A stretch of 16,056 bases of DNA from Candidatus Nomurabacteria bacterium (lineage in GTDB: Bacteria > Patescibacteriota > Minisyncoccia > Phycocordibacterales > UBA9973): the NCBI GenBank assembly GCA_943354525.1, contig CALRCI010000008.1:1-16056 (forward strand). The letters are read 5' to 3'. Shown piece by piece: positions 10,735 through 16,056 of this stretch. Position numbers and translations under genes: made by a program. Numbering within the stretch: position 1 is the stretch's first letter; each line of letters opens with the position of its first letter. The notes beneath the pieces are model-generated. The model made no database searches and was not told where the DNA came from. It worked only from the letters and a program-made list of their open reading frames with translations.

Positions 10735-11568
10735 ATGGAAATCATCAATGGCCGAAAATTACGTGACGATATGCTTGCCCGCTTGAAGAGTGAAGTGGCG
10801 AGCTTGTCGTTCGTCCCAGCATTTGCTGATGTACTCGTCGGCGACGACGCGGCGAGTGCGCAGTATGTCCGTATGAAGAATGAGATGGCAAAATCGCTCG
10901 GCATTCGTGCTGTCGATGCCAGCTATCCCGCAACGATTACGACCGAAGAACTCATTGCTCGCATCGTGTCACTTGCCGAAGATCCGCATCTCTCTGGGCT
11001 TATCGTGCAGTTGCCCCTCCCAAGTTCGATCGACAAAGATGCCGTGCTTGCCGCCATTCCGCGCGAGATCGATGTCGACTGCCTCAATCCAATTTCACAG
11101 AAAATGTTTTATAGTGGAGAATCTGTTCTTGAGTTTCCAACAGCGAGGGCCATTATGACGATTCTCAAATCGCTCAAAGTTTCTCTCTCCGAGAAAAAAA
11201 TCGTCATGGTCGGCAGAGGAGAGCTTGTCGGCCGGCCAGTCACGCAGTTACTGACTGCTCAGAACTGTCATGTAACGGTACTTGGCTCAACGACTCTTGA
11301 TGCACCTCTGTCCATGGCAGCGGCTGATATCTTGATCACGGCAACCGGACGTCCATCGAGTATTACGGGTGCTATGATCAAGGAGGGAGCAGTGGTCATC
11401 GATGCTGGCACGTCCGAATCATTCGGCTCAGTCGTTGGTGATGTTGATCGCGCAAGTGTTGCATCTGTCGCCTCAATACTCGCACCAGTTCCCGGCGGCG
11501 TCGGCCCGCTCACCGTCGCACTCTTATTCGATAATGTGCTGCGCGTTGCTCGCGCTAAAAATAAATGA
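10735..11568 (+). CDS. folD: Bifunctional methylenetetrahydrofolate dehydrogenase / cyclohydrolase
   Basis: FolD (277 aa) interconverts 5,10-methylene-THF and 10-formyl-THF in the cytosol, feeding purine and formyl-Met synthesis. Visible signatures are the catalytic YVRMK (Y44, K48), VQLPLP (Q92), DVDCLNP (D115), the Rossmann element VMVGRGELVGRPVTQLL (~158-173), and PVPGGVGPLTVALLFDN (251-267). The ATG at 10735 starts MEIINGRKLRDDM, the standard FolD N-terminus; a longer frame beginning inside rodA is spurious. Departures from the usual motifs: DVDCLNP instead of DVDGF, FPTARAIM instead of PCTPxG, and GRGELVG instead of GRSxxVG. Formyl-Met production would pair functionally with the nearby initiator tRNA, but the adjacency is probably coincidental. 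It overlaps the next gene by 4 nt (ATGA). Confidence 0.94.
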   Translation: MEIINGRKLRDDMLARLKSEVASLSFVPAFADVLVGDDAASAQYVRMKNEMAKSLGIRAVDASYPATITTEELIARIVSLAEDPHLSGLIVQLPLPSSIDKDAVLAAIPREIDVDCLNPISQKMFYSGESVLEFPTARAIMTILKSLKVSLSEKKIVMVGRGELVGRPVTQLLTAQNCHVTVLGSTTLDAPLSMAAADILITATGRPSSITGAMIKEGAVVIDAGTSESFGSVVGDVDRASVASVASILAPVPGGVGPLTVALLFDNVLRVARAKNK

Positions 11569-12080
11569 ACACCCAACTCTTTTATCTTTTCTATCATCTT
11601 GCACATCACTCCCAAATTCTCGATCGCGTGATTGTATGTATCGCAGATTCGTTGCCGTGGGTGATTACGATACTGATCGTTATGTATGCCGGTATCAAAA
11701 TCGAAAGGGAGCATCGTATGCGCTATGCGTGGGCGCTCGTGATCACCGGCGCGGCGAGCTGGATTGCATCAGCAGTGCTCAAAATTATTTTCAGCGAACC
11801 TCGGCCGTTTGTCACACTCCACGATGTAGCACCGCTCTTCCAAGAAAGCGGCTTTGCCTTTCCCTCCGGTCACGCCACGTTATTCATGGCGCTCGCCGTC
11901 GTGACGTGTCTGTATCACAAACGCATCGGTACATGGTTTGTCGTCGTTGCCGTACTAATCGGCTTGGCACGAATTGCAGCTGGTGTACATTATCCATTCG
12001 ACATTCTCGGCGGCTTCATTTTAGGAGGAGTTATTGCCTACCTCGTCCACACATTTCTCAATCGCTGGTTGTCCAAGTAA
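11565..12080 (+). CDS. PAP2-family membrane phosphatase
   Basis: A 171-aa membrane protein carrying the three PAP2 motifs: KIIFSEPRP (K73, R80), PSGH (100-103, His103), and ARIAAGVHYPFD (R136, H142, D146). The family hydrolyses lipid phosphates; BacA-independent undecaprenyl-diphosphate phosphatases belong here, and next to rodA that would be a sensible role in recycling the peptidoglycan carrier lipid, but substrate cannot be read from sequence. About five helices are present, with the active site on the outer face. The ATG at 11565 overlaps the folD stop, so it is likely the last gene of the 8825-12080 operon. No T-tailed hairpin was seen between it and secD. Confidence 0.88.
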   Translation: MNTQLFYLFYHLAHHSQILDRVIVCIADSLPWVITILIVMYAGIKIEREHRMRYAWALVITGAASWIASAVLKIIFSEPRPFVTLHDVAPLFQESGFAFPSGHATLFMALAVVTCLYHKRIGTWFVVVAVLIGLARIAAGVHYPFDILGGFILGGVIAYLVHTFLNRWLSK

Positions 12081-12084
12081 GTTC

Positions 12085-12112
12085 TTGCATTTTAGCCGAA
12101 AATCTATAGAAT
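12085..12112 (+). promoter_or_regulatory. Promoter for secD-secF
   Basis: -35 TTGCAT (12085-12090) and -10 TAGAAT (12107-12112) have a 16-bp spacer. The -10 ends 7 nt before the ATG at 12120, so the transcript is probably leaderless. Confidence 0.6.
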
Positions 12113-12119
12113 ACCCTCT

Positions 12120-13481
12120 ATGTGGAAAAAACGATTACTTGCGCTCCTCGTACTCATCCTCGGCGTCGCCGTGGCTTATTTTGTCTATGCCTCTGAACCA
12201 GCAACGAAGACGCACGCTCCCAAATTCTTCTCGCATTTCCAGTTCAAACTCGGCCTCGACCTCTCTGGTGGTACACACCTCGTCTATCGTGCCGATGTCT
12301 CCAAAGTAAAAGGGGAGAATGTCAGCGACGCCATGAGTTCGCTCCGTGATGTCATCGAGCGCCGCGTCAATATTTTCGGCGTATCTGAACCCGTCGTCGA
12401 AGTCCAATCTCCGGGCTTCGCAAACTCTGGCGAGGAGCGTCTCTCTGTCGATCTTCCGAATATCACTGACGTCAACGAAGCGGTGAAGATGATCGGCCAG
12501 ACGCCGCTGCTCGAATTCAAGACTGAAAATCCGAATCCGCCGGCACAAGAACTGACGGTCGATGCCAACGGCCACGCCACAGGAGCAGTTCCTGATTTCA
12601 ATAGTCGGTATATCGCGACGAATCTCACCGGTCAGTATCTCGATCATGCGACACTCAATTTCGATCAGAACACGGGCCAGCCTGTCGTCTCGCTTGTCTT
12701 CAATGCCGAAGGCTCGAAACTTTTCGAACAAATTACTCGTGCCAATGTCGGCAAGACTGTTGCGATTTTCCTCGATGGCGCGCCGATTTCTGCTCCAGTC
12801 GTCCGTGAGGCGATCAGCGGTGGAGAGGCACAGATTACCGGCCAGTTTACTCCGACTGAAGCCAAGGCGCTCGTCGGCCGTCTCAACTCTGGTGCACTTC
12901 CAGTGCCGATCGAACTCATCTCAACTGAGACTGTCGGTCCGACGCTCGGTGCAGCGGCTACGAATGCCGGCATGCATGCGGCCATCGTCGGCTTCATCAT
13001 CATCGCACTCTTCCTCATCCTCTGGTATCGATTGCCGGGAGTGATCGCCGTCGTCGCGCTTGTGCTCTACATTGCGATCGTTCTCACGCTCTACAAACTG
13101 ATTCCGGTCACACTCACGGCTGCTGGCATTGCCGGATTCATCATCTCGATCGGTATGGCCGTGGATGCCAACGTGCTTATTTTCGAACGCATCAAAGAAG
13201 AAGTCAGAAATGGCCGCTCGATCACTGACGGTATTCACGCCGGTTTCGACCGCGCATGGACTTCGATCCGCGATTCCAACACGTCGTCATTCATCACTGC
13301 ATGTATTCTCTTCTGGTTTGGCTCATCGCTCATCAAAGGCTTCGCCCTGACGTTCGGTCTTGGAGTCATCATCTCGATGTTCTCTGCGATTACGATTACG
13401 CGCCTCTTCCTCTACTCACTCGGCATCGCGCGTTCCAACAAACTCACTAAATTCCTCTTTAGTTCAGGCTTCAGCAAATAA
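12120..13481 (+). CDS. secD: Protein translocase subunit SecD
   Basis: SecD (453 aa) uses the proton gradient, with SecF, to pull preproteins through SecYEG on the outer face of the membrane. Visible: an N-terminal helix (LLALLVLILGVAVAYFVY), FKLGLDLSGGTHLVY (the conserved D1 motif GxDLxGG), a long periplasmic domain ending in FTPTEAKALVGRLNSGALPVPIEL, and five C-terminal helices including GIAGFIISIGMAVDANVLIFERIKEE, which carries the essential Asp of the family, and RAWTSIRDSNTSSFI. It is shorter than the 600-aa proteobacterial form, as is usual for separate, compact SecD in small genomes. secF follows 6 nt after the stop, so they form an operon. Confidence 0.97.
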   Translation: MWKKRLLALLVLILGVAVAYFVYASEPATKTHAPKFFSHFQFKLGLDLSGGTHLVYRADVSKVKGENVSDAMSSLRDVIERRVNIFGVSEPVVEVQSPGFANSGEERLSVDLPNITDVNEAVKMIGQTPLLEFKTENPNPPAQELTVDANGHATGAVPDFNSRYIATNLTGQYLDHATLNFDQNTGQPVVSLVFNAEGSKLFEQITRANVGKTVAIFLDGAPISAPVVREAISGGEAQITGQFTPTEAKALVGRLNSGALPVPIELISTETVGPTLGAAATNAGMHAAIVGFIIIALFLILWYRLPGVIAVVALVLYIAIVLTLYKLIPVTLTAAGIAGFIISIGMAVDANVLIFERIKEEVRNGRSITDGIHAGFDRAWTSIRDSNTSSFITACILFWFGSSLIKGFALTFGLGVIISMFSAITITRLFLYSLGIARSNKLTKFLFSSGFSK

Positions 13482-13487
13482 AAATTT

Positions 13488-14384
13488 ATGTTTATCATCA
13501 AATACAAGAAAATATTTCTCTCAATCTCAGCTGCCATCGTCGGCCTCTCAATTCTCGCCATACTTATTTGGGGACTGCCGCTCGGTATCGATTTCAAAGG
13601 TGGTGCGCTCATGCAAGTATCATTCAAAGATGCTCGTCCAACGGTGACTACGCTTGAGAAAGCAGTTGCGCCGCTCTCACTCGGTCAAGTTGTTTTTCAG
13701 GAAGACAGTACTGATGGCTATTTCGTGAAGACACGCAGTCTCACTGAGGCGGAGCGCGTCAGTCTGCTCGGCGCAGTGAATTCTGCCGGCACGGCAACGG
13801 AAAAAAGCTTCACTTCGATCGGGCCATCCGTTGGCGCAGAACTTGCCCGCAAAGCGATCGTCTCCATGATTCTCGTCGTCATCGCTATCGTACTCTTCAT
13901 CGCCTATGCATTCCGCAAAGTCGCGAAGCCAGTTTCCTCATGGAAGTACGGCCTCATCGCCATCGTTACGCTCATCCATGACGTCGCTATTCCATCTGGA
14001 GTATTTGCGATTCTCGGACACTTTGCTGGCGCGCAGGTTGATTCGCTCTTCGTCGTTGCGCTTCTGACCGTCCTCGGTCTCTCCGTGTCTGACACTATCG
14101 TCGTCTTCGATCGTATCCGTGAAAATCTCAAACTCCACACCGAATCCACGTTTGCGGGAACAGTAGGGAAGAGTCTCTCACAGACGATCACGCGTTCGAT
14201 CAACACCTCACTTACCGTCATTCTCGTACTGCTCGTGCTCTTCTTTGTCGGTCCGGCAAGTACGAAAGACTTCGCCCTCGTGCTCATCGTCGGCATGTTC
14301 TTCGGAACGTATTCCTCAATCTTCGTCGCTTCACCAATTCTCGTACTCGTCGAAGCCGTACAGGCTAAGAAGAAAAAGAAATAA
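13488..14384 (+). CDS. secF: Protein translocase subunit SecF
   Basis: SecF (298 aa) pairs with SecD in the translocase. The conserved LGIDFKGGALMQVSF follows the first helix, then a short periplasmic domain, IGPSVGAELARKAI, and helices containing GLSVSDTIVVFDRIRENLK, the signature with the conserved Asp, and TRSINTSLTVILVLLVLFFVGPASTKDFALVLIVG. The C-terminus is a lysine tail (KKKKK). The start ATG at 13488 begins MFIIKYKKIFLSISAAIVG, close to the usual SecF N-terminus; there is no Shine-Dalgarno, in line with translation coupled to secD. A perfect-stem terminator follows 4 nt after the stop. Confidence 0.97.
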   Translation: MFIIKYKKIFLSISAAIVGLSILAILIWGLPLGIDFKGGALMQVSFKDARPTVTTLEKAVAPLSLGQVVFQEDSTDGYFVKTRSLTEAERVSLLGAVNSAGTATEKSFTSIGPSVGAELARKAIVSMILVVIAIVLFIAYAFRKVAKPVSSWKYGLIAIVTLIHDVAIPSGVFAILGHFAGAQVDSLFVVALLTVLGLSVSDTIVVFDRIRENLKLHTESTFAGTVGKSLSQTITRSINTSLTVILVLLVLFFVGPASTKDFALVLIVGMFFGTYSSIFVASPILVLVEAVQAKKKKK

Positions 14385-14388
14385 CCTC

Positions 14389-14423
14389 ACAAAAACCCTC
14401 CGTGCGGAGGGTTTTTGTTTACC
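14389..14423 (+). terminator. Rho-independent terminator after secF
   Basis: A 13-bp perfect stem (14389-14401 with 14406-14418) around gtgc contains aaaaaccctcc and its partner ggagggttttt and runs into tttgttt. It should separate secDF from lemA. Confidence 0.93.
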
Positions 14424-14432
14424 GCCGCACTT

Positions 14433-14441
14433 TGGTATACT
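14433..14441 (+). promoter_or_regulatory. Extended -10 promoter for lemA
   Basis: TGGTATACT has a TGN extension and -10 TATACT (14436-14441). Initiation near 14448 gives about 26 nt before the ATG at 14474. Confidence 0.6.
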
Positions 14442-14473
14442 TGGGCTATTACTTATTAGTTATTTCTTAATTT

Positions 14474-15055
14474 ATGCAAACAGATTTCGTACAAAAAAAC
14501 ATGAAGAATATTATCCGTATCGTCGTTGTCGCGATTATCGTTATCTGGGCAGTTGCCGGATACAATCGTTTTGTCACGCGAGGTGAGGCCATCAATAGCC
14601 AGTGGGCGCAGGTAGAGACGCAACTGCAACGCCGATTTGATTTGATTCCGAATCTCGAAGCCACGGTCAAAGGCAATGCCGGACAGGAGCAGAAGATTTT
14701 CGGAGAGATTGCCGAAGCGCGTGCACACTATGGTGGTGCAGTTACCGTGGACCAGAAGGCTGCTGCGGCGAGTCAGTACGAAGGAGCGATCGGACGCTTG
14801 CTCCTCATCACCGAAAATTATCCGACACTCCAATCATCACAGTCGTTCCAAGCTTTGATGGCCTCTCTTGAAGGCACAGAAAATCGAATCAATGTCGAGC
14901 GCATGAAATACAACGATGCCGTCAAATCATACAACACGGCTCGCCGTAGTTTCCCATCGAACATTATCGCGCTACTCTTCGGATTCAAGGCACATGCGTA
15001 TTTCGAAGTTCCGGCTGATGCACAGGCAAATCCGCAGATTGATTTCGGTAAATAA
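14474..15055 (+). CDS. LemA family membrane protein
   Basis: A LemA-like protein of 193 aa: a single N-terminal helix (NIIRIVVVAIIVIWAVAGYN) followed by the characteristic RGEAINSQWAQVETQLQRRFDLIPNLEATVKG, then coiled helices (IFGEIAEARAHYG, YNDAVKSYNTARRSFPSNI) and FGFKAHAYFEVP. The LemA domain is a helical bundle facing outward; its function is poorly defined in the literature. It is immediately followed by a TPM-domain gene, a pairing seen in many bacteria, suggesting a shared envelope-stress or protein quality role. ATG 14474 is used; ATG 14501 would begin at MKNIIRIVVV and is also plausible. Repeat copy 3 fills the gap to the TPM gene. Confidence 0.93.
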   Translation: MQTDFVQKNMKNIIRIVVVAIIVIWAVAGYNRFVTRGEAINSQWAQVETQLQRRFDLIPNLEATVKGNAGQEQKIFGEIAEARAHYGGAVTVDQKAAAASQYEGAIGRLLLITENYPTLQSSQSFQALMASLEGTENRINVERMKYNDAVKSYNTARRSFPSNIIALLFGFKAHAYFEVPADAQANPQIDFGK

Positions 15056-15063
15056 TTACTCCA

Positions 15064-15180
15064 AGAGTTTGGGATTACGACTTTTCGAACCGTACGACGT
15101 AAATTTCTGCTGAAATTTCGTCTCGTACTCGCGCCAGTCGCGCTCCGTAAGCCGGTTCTCAAAGTGTAATCCCAAACTCT
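15064..15180 (-). repeat. Hairpin repeat element, copy 3 (between lemA and the TPM gene)
   Basis: The outer arms 15064-15078 (agagtttgggattac) and 15166-15180 are perfectly complementary over 15 bp; a cttt/aaag pairing continues inward with a small offset. The core (15087-15158) is the reverse complement of copies 1 and 2 with several changes. The inner hairpin reads aaatttc/gaaattt here, against aaaattc/gaatttt in copies 1 and 2, so one A-T pair has switched to T-A on both strands. It fills most of the intergenic space; its right arm ends 7 nt before the TPM start codon. Confidence 0.9.
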
Positions 15181-15187
15181 CTCCGTT

Positions 15188-16003
15188 ATGCGTAAACTTT
15201 TTCTTGCAATTCTCATGACACTGACGCTCCCACTAACGGCGGGGGCGTTTAGCGTGCCGTCAAAGCCGACGGGATTTGTGAACGATTATGCGGGAATCCT
15301 CACTCCGGACGACAAGGCGGCGCTCGAAGCGAAACTTTCCGGATATGAGGGTCAGACGAAAAATGAAATCAGTGTTGTGATCATTCCATCGCTCGACGGT
15401 GACGTGATTGAAAATGTCGCGCAGGAAATTTTCACGGCGTGGGGCATCGGCAAAAAAGGCACAGACAACGGCGCACTCCTCCTCATCTCCATGGCCGAAC
15501 ACAAGACGCGAATTCATACCGGCTACGGACTTGAAGGAACACTCACTGACATCGGCACGTCATACATTCAATCAGATATTCTCGCGCCGGCATTTCGCGC
15601 AGGGGATTACTACGGGGGAATCAACGCCACACTCGACAAAATGATCGGGCTCGTGTCGGGCACAGATTTCGTACCGGCAGATTATACTCCGCCAACGGCT
15701 GGAAATTCTGGGAACATAGATTGGATTCAGGTTGCGATATTCTGCTTTATCATCTTACAGGCACTCGTATCAGTTATGGCACGTACTAAGTCATGGTGGT
15801 TGGGTGGTCTCATCGGCGTACTCGGTGGCGTCGTCGTAGGCTTCTTTGCGACATTTCTTTTCGCTGTCGTATCTGCAATAGTTCTTGGCGGAGTCGGACT
15901 CCTCTTCGACCGTTTTATTTCAAAATCGTATTTGAAATATAAATCCCGCGGTAAGCACCTCCCTTTGTGGTTGGGCGGCGGTGGAGGAATAGGGGGATCG
16001 TGA
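15188..16003 (+). CDS. TPM-domain secreted/membrane protein (YgcG-like)
   Basis: A 271-aa protein. An N-terminal signal peptide (MRKLFLAILMTLTLPLTAGA, with cleavage expected after Ala20) leads into the TPM domain: PTGFVNDYAGILTPDDKAAL, NEISVVIIPSLDG, then IGKKGTDNGALLLISMAEHKTRIHTGYGLEGTLTD, ending near 150. Two or three C-terminal helices follow (IQVAIFCFIILQALVSV; WLGGLIGVLGGVVVGFFATFLFAVV) and a Gly-rich end LWLGGGGGIGGS. The TPM domain is found in proteins linked to photosystem II repair in plants and to envelope functions in bacteria, with LemA a frequent neighbour. The usual long GGGFGG tail is short here. ATG 15188 is chosen by the signal peptide; no Shine-Dalgarno is visible. Confidence 0.92.
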   Translation: MRKLFLAILMTLTLPLTAGAFSVPSKPTGFVNDYAGILTPDDKAALEAKLSGYEGQTKNEISVVIIPSLDGDVIENVAQEIFTAWGIGKKGTDNGALLLISMAEHKTRIHTGYGLEGTLTDIGTSYIQSDILAPAFRAGDYYGGINATLDKMIGLVSGTDFVPADYTPPTAGNSGNIDWIQVAIFCFIILQALVSVMARTKSWWLGGLIGVLGGVVVGFFATFLFAVVSAIVLGGVGLLFDRFISKSYLKYKSRGKHLPLWLGGGGGIGGS

Positions 16004-16004
16004 A

Positions 16005-16056
16005 GATGCTTAACCTTACCTCGAATTAACGGAATCTAAGATGAATTCGAAGCATC
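16005..16056. repeat. Interrupted inverted repeat at the window edge
   Basis: gatgctt (16005-16011) pairs with aagcatc (16050-16056) and cgaatt (16022-16027) with aattcg (16044-16049). The two stems stack on the right arm but are separated by a 10-nt insertion on the left. It begins right after the TPM stop codon and may continue past the window. Confidence 0.5.

Noticed and set aside
12135..12731. 198-codon minus-strand ORF opposite secD
   Set aside because: It is an antisense shadow of secD with no family features; secD has clear conserved motifs over the whole range.
3594..15180. Three repeats as a CRISPR array or its remnants
   Set aside because: Copies are far apart, differ in orientation, and have no regular spacers or cas genes.

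Overview
The window looks like a chromosomal segment of a Candidate Phyla Radiation bacterium (Patescibacteria, probably Parcubacteria-like). This is an inference from several things. There is a compact type IV pilus/pseudopilin operon in which the minor pilins directly follow the prepilin peptidase. SecD and SecF are separate and short. Shine-Dalgarno sequences are scarce, and several -10 boxes lie only 6-7 nt from the start codon. No marker such as 16S rRNA is present to settle the taxonomy.

Layout. (1) 1-593 is the 3' end of a small multi-helix membrane protein, followed by a strong terminator and an unusually long perfect hairpin. (2) 838-4982 is a pilus region: a major-pilin-like prepilin with its own promoter and terminator, then pilD and four minor pseudopilins (FimT/GspH-, PilW-, PilV- and PilX-like) packed end to end. 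(3) 5047-7017 is ligA. (4) 7018-8800 is an AT-richer accessory patch: a small acidic ORFan, a tRNA(CAU), a REP-associated tyrosine transposase (RAYT) flanked by two identical 29-nt palindromes, a broken copy of the initiator tRNA gene, and the intact initiator tRNA. (5) 8825-12080 is a probable operon: an anchored surface protein, rodA, folD and a PAP2 phosphatase. (6) 12120-14384 is secD-secF. (7) 14474-16003 is a lemA-like gene and a TPM-domain gene.

The most striking signal is a family of structured repeats. Three copies (3594-3690, 4329-4431, and 15064-15180 on the other strand) share a core. The core is identical over 77 nt in the first two copies and diverged in the third, where a compensatory base-pair change preserves the inner hairpin. 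Each core is flanked by long arms that pair with each other inside a copy but have unrelated sequence between copies. Two copies sit inside the 5' ends of consecutive prepilin genes, where they lengthen only the leader that the peptidase removes. One of these leaders also carries a second REP-like hairpin. The third copy separates lemA from the TPM gene. A transposase of the type that mobilises palindromic repeats is in the same window, but its own flanking palindrome is unrelated to the 77-nt core, so a link is unproven.

The PilX-like gene also has an in-frame TAA followed by 45 more codons that read like the family's conserved C-terminus. This may be a fresh nonsense mutation, a sequencing error or readthrough. 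The core genes serve pilus biogenesis, cell-wall elongation, protein export, DNA ligation and one-carbon metabolism, and look otherwise conventional.
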